Below, piece after piece: positions 6,714-13,269 of a stretch of 15,347 nt of DNA. The stretch's first letter is position 1; every line of letters begins with the position of its first letter. The notes under the pieces were generated by a model. That model saw only the letters and a list, made by a program, of their open reading frames with translations, had not been told where the DNA came from and did not search any database. Origin of the DNA: DATLYH01 sp035575035 (GTDB lineage: Bacteria > Planctomycetota > Planctomycetia > Gemmatales > Gemmataceae); NCBI GenBank assembly GCA_035575035.1, contig DATLYH010000285.1, positions 1 to 15,347 on the forward strand. The letters run 5' to 3'. The translations under genes and the position numbers were made by a program.

Positions 6714-7850
6714 TCAACGGTTTAACCACTCATTGAGGGCGGCGACGACGGCCGCCTGCTGGCCCGGTGTCTGGGCCGTGGTCTCAACGCGAAACTTGAC
6801 CGTGAAACGGCCATCGGAGTAAATCCCCTCGATGCCATCGCGGCCACGTCGGAAACGGGTGCGTTCGGCCAGGTCAGGGCTATAGTAGAAGGTTGCACAA
6901 TGCACAACCTGGGGCACCTCATTCGTTACCTTGGCCATGAAACGCTCCACCTCCGGATGCTTCCCAGACCAACCAGCATTCTCCAACCGCGGCGGCCGTT
7001 TGTGCAAAGCAGGCGGCGGCAAGACCTGGTCACGAACTGTGCGGAAGCGCTCGCGGAAGGTTTCGTGAAAAATCTGCCCCGTAGGTGATAGCTCCAGGTA
7101 ATCCTGCCCGTCGATCTCCACCCGCTCGACCAGGCTCTCATATTTCTCGTCCCATTCGTCTGCATAACTGGCCGCAGGGACCATCTCCGAAGTCCGTTCC
7201 AGGTCGTAGAGCATTCCACTGGCCCGCATCCATACCTCGAAGTCAAGGGCCACCGGCATGGGTGGGAAGGCAATGATCTCGCTGAACAGTTCGTGCTTGT
7301 AGAAGACCGGAACTCCGATGGCCTGTCCGAGCAGCACGCCAATCGCGATCTGGGCCTTGTAGCCGCCCGTGGCGTTGATGGCGCAGGCCACCGCGGAGCG
7401 CTCACGGATGACCCCGCAGATTTTGCGGGCCAGGTTGCGCAGTCCTTTGGTCCGGAATCGCTTGGGGTCTTGGTCTTGTAAGTCGGGCACCTCGATCGTC
7501 TCGACAGGAGCGTGTCCTTTAGCCTTGTAGTAGCTCCGGAGGATGGCAGCAATGCTGCGGCCGTCGTCGGTGTCCGAGTGGAGGAAGAACAGACCACAGT
7601 CAGGCGAGATATATTTCTTGTCGATCATGCTGGCGATAGAGTTGATTTCGGCACCGCAGAGCCGCTCGTTGGGCGGAAGCCGGGCGAGTTCACCCGCGAC
7701 GGCAGACCAGTCATGCTGCTGGTAGGCTTGAGCCAGCGGTATCAGCTCGTCACGGATTTTGGCCTCAGCCAGGTCTTTTTTGAGTCCTTCCAGGTTCGGT
7801 CGGAACAAGCTCGTGCCTACGGTGCAGATGAGGATGCTCGGTCGCGTCAT
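6714..7850 (-). CDS. CARF-domain CRISPR effector, APE2256 type, non-HEPN (possible RelE-like nuclease)
   Basis: A 378-residue protein. The N-terminal CARF sensor (about 1-205) shows CTVGTSLF (9-16), FFLHSDT (88-94) and INATGGYKAQ (158-167), the ligand-binding loops of the APE2256 branch of Csm6/Csx1-like proteins. Residues 215-275 look like a winged helix (YLELSPTGQIFHETF). The last 95 residues hold GKHPEVERFMAKV, a basic patch RFRRGRDG (332-339), then strands ending in VETTAQ and a final helix. There is no RxxxxH HEPN motif anywhere. CARF-winged helix-RelE is the layout known for Cami1, a cyclic-tetra-adenylate-activated, ribosome-dependent mRNA cutter; likeness to that C-terminus is from memory only. 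The start is firm: GGGAGG lies seven bases before the ATG and overlaps the end of the upstream small gene. It is the last gene of the operon. Confidence 0.8.
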   Translation of the reverse strand: MTRPSILICTVGTSLFRPNLEGLKKDLAEAKIRDELIPLAQAYQQHDWSAVAGELARLPPNERLCGAEINSIASMIDKKYISPDCGLFFLHSDTDDGRSIAAILRSYYKAKGHAPVETIEVPDLQDQDPKRFRTKGLRNLARKICGVIRERSAVACAINATGGYKAQIAIGVLLGQAIGVPVFYKHELFSEIIAFPPMPVALDFEVWMRASGMLYDLERTSEMVPAASYADEWDEKYESLVERVEIDGQDYLELSPTGQIFHETFRERFRTVRDQVLPPPALHKRPPRLENAGWSGKHPEVERFMAKVTNEVPQVVHCATFYYSPDLAERTRFRRGRDGIEGIYSDGRFTVKFRVETTAQTPGQQAAVVAALNEWLNR

Positions 7851-7863
7851 CGTTTACCTCCCT

Positions 7864-8025
7864 TCAGCGGGGTCGTTGGCCACCGGGACCGCCTTTGGGT
7901 TTGCCTTGCGATTTCTGCGCACGCTGCTCGTCGGCCGTGGTCGGCCAGCGGAAGGCGATTTCCCGCTCATTCGCCGAATGCACGATCAACGGTACGGTAT
8001 CGCCGGCCTTCTTGTCAGCAGGCAT
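7864..8025 (-). CDS. Unrecognised 53-residue basic protein in the CRISPR operon
   Basis: I do not recognise this protein. It starts MPADKKAGDTVPLIVHSAN, has a short possible beta segment (VPLIVHSANEREIAFRW), then a polar helix-like stretch (TADEQRAQKSQGK) and a Gly/Pro/Arg tail that looks disordered. Support for translation is positional. GAGGTG stands just before its ATG, the preceding small ORF stops 1 base upstream, and its own stop runs into the Shine-Dalgarno of the next CARF gene 13 bases away. A GTG start at 8079 would add 18 residues but lacks an obvious ribosome site and would overlap the upstream ORF. It could be a partner or antitoxin-like protein for the next gene, or a degenerate remnant. 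Confidence 0.5.
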   Translation of the reverse strand: MPADKKAGDTVPLIVHSANEREIAFRWPTTADEQRAQKSQGKPKGGPGGQRPR

Positions 8026-8026
8026 A

Positions 8027-8137
8027 TCACCTCTGAGCCTTCTCGACAGCCAAGGGGCCTTCAAACCGCCAGTCGCCACAGCTGGTAAGGACAGGGGAGT
8101 TGAGGAGGCAGACGGTTGGGGCAGTGTGCTCGCTCAT
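8027..8137 (-). pseudogene. Truncated DUF1874 (AcrIII-1/Crn2-type) ring nuclease, N-terminus only
   Basis: A 36-codon ORF whose ATG overlaps the stop of the Csx1 gene (ATGA) and has AAGGA seven bases before it. Its residues LLNSPVLTSCGDWRFEGPL followed by a short helix (AVEKAQR) match, as I recall the family, the first strand, loop and helix of DUF1874 proteins, which degrade cyclic tetra-adenylate and so switch off type III signalling. Full members are about 100 residues or more and carry a catalytic histidine in the next part (H47 in the viral AcrIII-1); here a TGA follows directly and no other frame continues the family pattern. It therefore cannot be an active ring nuclease as it stands. 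A genuine short protein or a translational-coupling leader is the alternative. Confidence 0.5.
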
Positions 8138-9330
8138 GGTTGTTCCTTTTTCAGATTTACTTGGGTCTCCAGCCAATCCAACTGGCTTTGGAGTGTCTGC
8201 TCCATTTCTCGCCGTGAATCCAGGGCTTGCTTTATAGCCGTATCCGAACGCGGGGAGGCATGGGCCAAGGAGTTTCGCAGGTTGCGAATCTCCCGCACTC
8301 TTTCCGGGTCCAGGGAAACACCCTCTCGTTCTTCGTATTTCTCTAATGCAGCAACGAGAAGGATTGAGGTCCGCACGTAATCTTGCTCGCGGAGTGCAGT
8401 CCGGGCCACGTTGAGGATTCCCTGAGCGTCGCGTTGGCAGCCCGCCACTTCGGCGAGGATAGCGTCGATGGCATCTCGAGTAAGGTCGAGAACTGGGTCA
8501 GGGTCAACTTGGGCCAGGGCTAGCTGGCACTTCTTGGCAGCAACGCCTGCTTGGTGGACCTGGTTTGTGGCCAACAGAAAGGCCGTGTCCGCAAGGGCTT
8601 TTTGCAGCTTGCCGTCCTGGACAACCCTGGTCAGGGAACGCAGGCGGCCACCAGCGCGCAACTGGCCAATACTGTCGGCCCACTCCAGTAGGTCCAGCAA
8701 CCAACGCAGGAAAACCACAGGGGCTGGTCCAGAAGCGGCCCGCATGTCGTTGGCTCCATAGAGAATCTCTTCGATCTTCGCGTTCCGCAAGCGAGCCAGC
8801 AGAACCGCCGCCCCGAGCGCCAGCATGGGCTGGTGTCGGAACCCGTGAGTGACGTCGAGGATCACGCGATCGCCGTCCCGGACATGCCGCTGCAGGGCCT
8901 TCAGAATCTGGGCCTGTTCCTCCTGGGTTCGGCCGTTGGGAATGAGTTCTGTGTGAACGTCGATCTTCAGAACATGGGCAAGTTCCTTTTGAACCTGGTC
9001 GAGATCGTCATGACCTGTTTTCTGCTCATCTACGCGGCTGAGAAGATGAAGGCACAGTTCGTCAATCCGCCTACGATCTTCATTACTTTGGGCGGTGCAC
9101 AAGGCCAGCACCAGCTCATCCCACATCGAGCCAGAGGTGCCGAGAACTACCAACCGATCCGGTGTCATACCCCTCCTTCCGCGCAACCAATCCAGCGCTG
9201 CATGGAGGAAAAAGGTGACTTCCGGGCTGGTCCAGGAATCGAACTGGTACTGGGTCTTCAAATAGGGCTTGCGTTTCCCATCTGGCGCATAGGGGCCACG
9301 GCCGAGAAAACTAAGCAGAGTCGTAGCCAT
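8134..9330 (-). CDS. csx1: Csx1-family CARF-HEPN RNase (DxTHG type)
   Basis: A 398-residue CRISPR ancillary RNase. The N-terminal CARF domain starts with TTLLSFLGRGPY (3-14), has the GTSGSMWD loop (64-71) and the DVTHGF motif (159-164) that names the DxTHG/Csx2 branch of Csx1. The C-terminal half is helical and carries the HEPN catalytic motif RNSLAH (R352-N353 to H357). Members dimerise, bind cyclic oligoadenylate made by Cas10 (often cA4) in the CARF groove and then cut single-stranded RNA without sequence strictness. Both sensor and catalytic motifs look intact. The frame is open further upstream, but I set the start at 9330, where GGGAG precedes the ATG and the family N-terminus begins. 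It follows the Cmr6-Cmr1 gene after 34 bases and overlaps the next small ORF by 4. Confidence 0.88.
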   Translation of the reverse strand: MATTLLSFLGRGPYAPDGKRKPYLKTQYQFDSWTSPEVTFFLHAALDWLRGRRGMTPDRLVVLGTSGSMWDELVLALCTAQSNEDRRRIDELCLHLLSRVDEQKTGHDDLDQVQKELAHVLKIDVHTELIPNGRTQEEQAQILKALQRHVRDGDRVILDVTHGFRHQPMLALGAAVLLARLRNAKIEEILYGANDMRAASGPAPVVFLRWLLDLLEWADSIGQLRAGGRLRSLTRVVQDGKLQKALADTAFLLATNQVHQAGVAAKKCQLALAQVDPDPVLDLTRDAIDAILAEVAGCQRDAQGILNVARTALREQDYVRTSILLVAALEKYEEREGVSLDPERVREIRNLRNSLAHASPRSDTAIKQALDSRREMEQTLQSQLDWLETQVNLKKEQP

Positions 9331-9364
9331 AACAGTTTCTCCCTTCGAAGATACTCCAGTGGGT

Positions 9365-11872
9365 TCATTGTCTCTTTCCTTTGGGTGATTGCTTGCCGTG
9401 CGGCTGGCTTGTTGCCTGTGGGGGCTGGTCCCAGCGGTACTCGGGAGAGTTCGGGTTGTTGTTGGTGGGATAGACTTCGATTTCGGAACCCTCGGCGGGT
9501 AGCGGTGTCGGAGGCGTGCCATACTTCAGCAGACCCCGCTTCTTGCCTTCCTCCTGCACCCAGAACGCATTTTTCAGCTTGTCATGCGGACCCAGGAACT
9601 TGACGCGCACGGGAGTGGGACCGGTTGCGGGGCCGGAAGGAGCAGCAACTCCTCGAGGAGGGGACGCACTCCCCGTGGGACCGGAGGGGGGCGACAACTG
9701 AGACCGTCTTTGCAAGTCGTCGCCGAAGTCACGGAGGAATTCTTCCAGGAACTTCCGGCTGGTGTTGAGGTCGGGCAGGTGCGCCGCCGGGAAGGCGATC
9801 ACACGAACCGTCCAGCCGCTCTCACGGCGATCGATGTGGATGTGGACCGGTGAGGAATGGCGGCTGTTTGGGGTTACCGGCGGTGTGGGGTTGAACGTGC
9901 CTTGCACCGGAGGACCAAGGCGTCGTGGCATGCCCAAGGCCAACTTTTGCCGGTTGTGTTTGTACTTCTTGGCAAATGTCTGGTAAGCGAACCCCACCTG
10001 GTCCAGCACGCTCCAGACATTCGCCCAGGAGAAGTTGATCTCGACTGGGCTGGGGTTCTGTTCTTTCCGAGGAATCATCTGCTCAAGCGATGGGGAATGG
10101 GCCTGACGTTCCACGAAAACATTGGGCAGGCTCAAATACTGACGCAATTGCTTCGCGGTGTCGCGGCAGGTATCTAACTGAAAGTCGTAGCGCATATTGG
10201 TCGCTAGTGAGCCGAAGCCTTTGCGGGCCTTCGAGCCGATGCCGCCGAAGTGGCATAGCAGCCAGAGGGCAGCCTTCGCTTGCTCCAGGGCTTGCTCTGC
10301 GGTGATTTCCCGGCCCTGTCTGGCTTTCGCGGGATCGCTAGCATCCTTGCGATTGGCAAAGTAGCGCGTCGGGCGAGCCACCAGCCGCAAGCGCCAGCGT
10401 GCCCCCGGTTCGAGGTAGTGGCGCTGCTTCCTCTGCCCTTTGCTTGTTTCGTCCATGCCATAGGAGGCGTACCATAAGCCGGGTGTGATCTTTTTGGGGT
10501 TCACCTCCGACGGAATGCCATAAGCGGATTTCTTGTGATCGTCATCGAATTTGGCCTTGTTTTGCTTGTCATAGGGTTGAGCTGAAACGTCCCCCGTCGG
10601 TTCAAGCAGAATTCGCACGGCTCCGCTGCTGTTGGTATCGCCCCAGATGGCGGCTTCGAGTGCCCGGAGTGTTCTCACGTCGAGAAAGCCGGCGTGCATC
10701 GTCCGCCACCACCAGCGCAAGAGTCCGCGCAGCGTGGCCGGGCGCAGGTCGCAATCCTCGGCTTGCTGATTGGCTCCGGCGAGGAAGGCGGGTGTGACCA
10801 GTTCCAGTGTGGTTTCAAAAGTCAAGCGTTTTTGGCTTGGCAGCGGCGGAGCGTTCCCTTCGGCGGGCTGGAAGGCTCCGTAACCTGTGGCGGTCTTGGC
10901 GCCGGCGCCGAGATGGCACAGAGCGCCCAGCAGCCAGTCGCGGGCCAGGTCCACCAACCGATCGGGCACATCTCCGTGGCGCTTCGCCAGAGGAAAAGTG
11001 AACGTTACACCCGGCGGCACCGCCAGGAAGTACACCGGCACCGGGTTCTCCCAATCGCCCGGTGGATGAGCGTTATCATTCGGCTCGGCCTGGTAGTACT
11101 CCGGGTGGTGATTGTTGACAATGTCCACGATCAGCTTGGGCCACGACTCCGGCCAGGCGTCGTGGAAGATGATGGAGCCGGCGTGTTGTGCGGCTTGATT
11201 AGGTTCACCTGGCTGATTGCCGAACACCGCGAGAATGTCTTCCGACGACGCGACTGCCACTGTCTCGGCATAGGCGCGGGCCATCCCTTTGAGTCCACTG
11301 CCGGGCAGGTAGGCGAAGCCGTAGAGCGGATGCAGGCAGATGCCGGCGTTTTCCAAGGCCGAGGCGCGGGCCAGATGCAGCGCCAGCGGGCTGGTGGTGG
11401 TACAACGAAGTGGCGGCATGCCTTCGTGATGGATCACTGCCATCCAGCGCTGACGCAGTTCTTGGAACCACTGGTTATCGGCTGTGTTGTTGATTTCGAC
11501 AATCTTTTTGTTGATTTCGACAATCTTTTGCAATGCGTGTTTGACGAACGACTGATTAGCCGACCGATAGATGAATTTGTCAAGGGCAAGGCCAGGGTGG
11601 TTGCATCCGTGCGATTCCAGGAGCCGACGGACTCCAGGCGGCACAACGGCGTACCGGCGGACGTCAGTAATTGTTTCTTTCACAATGTCGTATTCGACGT
11701 CCAGGTCTTTATCGACATCTGAAAAGGATAATGCACCCCAACCTGACCGACGAAGGGATGTAGGAGTAATTTCAAAATCCGTTCCCTCGACGAACGGCTT
11801 CTTCACTTTGCGGCGCCGGCCCCGATCATCCGGCTCTTCAACTTCACGGAGTTCGATGATACCGATTGGCAT
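9365..11872 (-). CDS. cmr6-cmr1: Cmr6-Cmr1 fusion protein of a type III-B complex, with extra terminal domains
   Basis: An 835-residue RAMP protein joining two subunits that are normally separate. Residues 150-335 are Cmr6-like: LHPLYGFAYLPGSGLKGMAR (180-199), FGNQ with GSIIFHDAWP (232-241), and the Gly-rich loop GAGAKTATGYGAF (322-334). Residues 350-720 are Cmr1-like: FETTLELVTPAFLAGA (352-367), LRPATLRGLLRWWWR (376-390), IWGD (409-412) and FGGIGSKARKGFGS (542-555). Cmr1 and Cmr6 sit together at the 3' end of crRNA in the complex, so a fusion is structurally sensible. Residues 1-82 resemble an OB/cold-shock fold, and after a Pro/Gly/Ser linker (725-754) comes another small beta-rich domain (755-815). 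Nothing indicates a lost stop: the linker is in frame and no internal start with a good ribosome site is evident at the junction. GGGGAGG supports the ATG, two bases after cmr5. Confidence 0.88.
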   Translation of the reverse strand: MPIGIIELREVEEPDDRGRRRKVKKPFVEGTDFEITPTSLRRSGWGALSFSDVDKDLDVEYDIVKETITDVRRYAVVPPGVRRLLESHGCNHPGLALDKFIYRSANQSFVKHALQKIVEINKKIVEINNTADNQWFQELRQRWMAVIHHEGMPPLRCTTTSPLALHLARASALENAGICLHPLYGFAYLPGSGLKGMARAYAETVAVASSEDILAVFGNQPGEPNQAAQHAGSIIFHDAWPESWPKLIVDIVNNHHPEYYQAEPNDNAHPPGDWENPVPVYFLAVPPGVTFTFPLAKRHGDVPDRLVDLARDWLLGALCHLGAGAKTATGYGAFQPAEGNAPPLPSQKRLTFETTLELVTPAFLAGANQQAEDCDLRPATLRGLLRWWWRTMHAGFLDVRTLRALEAAIWGDTNSSGAVRILLEPTGDVSAQPYDKQNKAKFDDDHKKSAYGIPSEVNPKKITPGLWYASYGMDETSKGQRKQRHYLEPGARWRLRLVARPTRYFANRKDASDPAKARQGREITAEQALEQAKAALWLLCHFGGIGSKARKGFGSLATNMRYDFQLDTCRDTAKQLRQYLSLPNVFVERQAHSPSLEQMIPRKEQNPSPVEINFSWANVWSVLDQVGFAYQTFAKKYKHNRQKLALGMPRRLGPPVQGTFNPTPPVTPNSRHSSPVHIHIDRRESGWTVRVIAFPAAHLPDLNTSRKFLEEFLRDFGDDLQRRSQLSPPSGPTGSASPPRGVAAPSGPATGPTPVRVKFLGPHDKLKNAFWVQEEGKKRGLLKYGTPPTPLPAEGSEIEVYPTNNNPNSPEYRWDQPPQATSQPHGKQSPKGKRQ
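11487..11528 (-). repeat. Perfect 21-base tandem duplication inside the cmr6 part
   Basis: Positions 11487-11507 and 11508-11528 are identical. The duplication is a multiple of three and repeats seven codons, giving KIVEIN twice at protein residues 116-128, in the region before the Cmr6 RAMP core. It lengthens a helix by about two turns without breaking the frame and is probably recent, since no base differs. Confidence 0.9.
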
Positions 11873-11874
11873 GT

Positions 11875-12306
11875 TTATTCCTCCCCTTCCGTCAGTCCCT
11901 CGGCCTCGGCGAAGCGGTTGAGCCAGAGGAGATACGCCAACACCTCATCGGTCGCCCGGCGGAGGAAGTCGGAATCACCTTCGATGATGCTCTCGATCAG
12001 GCTGTTTGGTTTCTTTGCCGACATCGGTCGTTGCCTGATGACCCAATCAGTTAGGTCTTCGTGGAGTCGCTTGAGGTTCGGCTTTTTATCCTTCGCCTTA
12101 GCAAGGATAAACGCCAGCGCTTGGCCCAAACCTGCAGACAGGATGCGCGTGGGTAACTTCCTGGCCTCACGGGCATATTCCTTCGCCTTGTCGTCGTATT
12201 GCCGCTGGCCATCCTTGACCGTGGCCTGACTAATGATCGCTTTCCAGGCATGGTTGGCGCGGCGCTGGTCGAGCGTCGGCGTGGAATGGCTCGTCGTTTC
12301 TGCCAT
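11875..12306 (-). CDS. cmr5: Cmr5, small helical subunit of the type III-B complex
   Basis: A 143-residue all-helical protein. TLDQRRANHAWKAI (11-24), the YAREARKLPTRIL helix (44-56) and SAGLGQALAFI (57-67) are the family marks. Cmr5 copies line the belly of the Cmr complex beside the Cmr4 backbone and help to hold the target RNA. The 12 bases between cmr4 and cmr5 hold a Shine-Dalgarno AAGGAGG that begins within the cmr4 stop codon. Length is normal for the family. Two bases separate it from the fused cmr6-cmr1 gene. Confidence 0.92.
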   Translation of the reverse strand: MAETTSHSTPTLDQRRANHAWKAIISQATVKDGQRQYDDKAKEYAREARKLPTRILSAGLGQALAFILAKAKDKKPNLKRLHEDLTDWVIRQRPMSAKKPNSLIESIIEGDSDFLRRATDEVLAYLLWLNRFAEAEGLTEGEE

Positions 12307-12318
12307 GGCGCACCCTCC

Positions 12319-13269
12319 TTATCCGTTGATGTCAAGCCGCACGGCGCACAGCCCCTTGCCGATCGTCTCATCACCGCCGATTTGCAAGTATTTCCGCGGC
12401 GCCAGCGTCGCCCGGACGAACTCGAGCACTTCGCCGGGAGACAGGGGGATGCTCCGCCGATTCTCATCTTCCTTGTCGAACTTCCGGCGGCTGGAGCTAG
12501 CCAGCACGACGGAGTAAAAGAGCGTCTCAGCGGGCAGGAATTCTTCGTAAAAGAGCGCTCCGGGTTGGACCGTCTTGCGTTCGGGGTCCAGGCCGACGCG
12601 GGCGACGATCTCGGTGGCATGGCGGGCGAAGTGGGTAAAGTCGTCGTCATAGAGCACCACGAGGTGTTTCCTCAGACGTTCCTGCGTCGCATTATCCGAA
12701 ACAGCGCGTTGCGACACCCAGTTGGCCACGGCGCCGATATCCCCGGTTCGTTCAAAGTCGAACTCCTCCAGCACCAGCTTGTTGCCATCGACCAGGAGGG
12801 GACTGTCCGCCGCGCAAAGGGCCTTGTCCTTCGATGCCTCTGGCAGGTTGAAGGCGTTACCGTTGGCCTGGATCAGAGTCAGATCACGCTGGAGGCGTTC
12901 CAGCACGGCCCGGCAGGTGACCCAGGCAAAGACCCCTTTGAGCGAGCGGACCGGGAAGGCCAGGATGCGGGCGTCCGTCAGGCTGAGGGCGCCGGCGTGG
13001 TCGGCAGCCTCTCCCGTTTCCGGGCCGAAGACCGCTAGCCACTTCTGCCAGTCGGCACTGTTCCGCGGGGGACGGCAGGCGTCCCGGAGGATGCCCTTGA
13101 GGGTGGAGCTGGGGATGATGGGCCACTGCGTGTGCCGTTCGCGCTGCACGGGCAGGTCCACGGTGCCCAGGGCCGTGCCGGAGCCGGGGTGCAAGCCGGT
13201 CTGGGCATGGATGAACAGCAAAGCGCCCGCCTGAGGGGCTGTCGAGGAGGTGATTGGGGTTTCACTCAT
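12319..13269 (-). CDS. cmr4: Cmr4, backbone subunit and target-RNA nuclease
   Basis: A 316-residue Cas7-like RAMP protein that polymerises along crRNA. The key stretch HPGSGTALGTVDLPVQRERH (27-46) carries D38, which lines up with the Asp that cuts target RNA at six-base intervals in known Cmr4. IPSSTLKGILR (52-62) and the Gly-rich loop GGDETIGKGL (298-307) are RAMP marks; FPVRSLKGVFAWVTC (105-119) is also typical. With the Asp retained, target RNA cleavage should be intact, limiting how long Cas10 stays active. The ATG overlaps the cmr3 stop by four bases and its own ribosome site is weak, so it is probably translated by coupling to cmr3. Confidence 0.93.
   Translation of the reverse strand: MSETPITSSTAPQAGALLFIHAQTGLHPGSGTALGTVDLPVQRERHTQWPIIPSSTLKGILRDACRPPRNSADWQKWLAVFGPETGEAADHAGALSLTDARILAFPVRSLKGVFAWVTCRAVLERLQRDLTLIQANGNAFNLPEASKDKALCAADSPLLVDGNKLVLEEFDFERTGDIGAVANWVSQRAVSDNATQERLRKHLVVLYDDDFTHFARHATEIVARVGLDPERKTVQPGALFYEEFLPAETLFYSVVLASSSRRKFDKEDENRRSIPLSPGEVLEFVRATLAPRKYLQIGGDETIGKGLCAVRLDING

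Noticed and set aside
6682..6723. Inverted AAACCG/CGGTTT at the convergent junction as a bidirectional terminator
   Set aside because: Six base pairs around a loop of 30 bases with no T tract is too weak.
6714..7850. A HEPN RNase motif in the APE2256-type CARF protein
   Set aside because: I looked for R followed by H within 4-6 residues across the C-terminal region and found none.
10694..11722. A 342-codon plus-strand open frame
   Set aside because: It is antisense to the Cmr6-Cmr1 gene and has no recognisable motif or convincing ribosome site.
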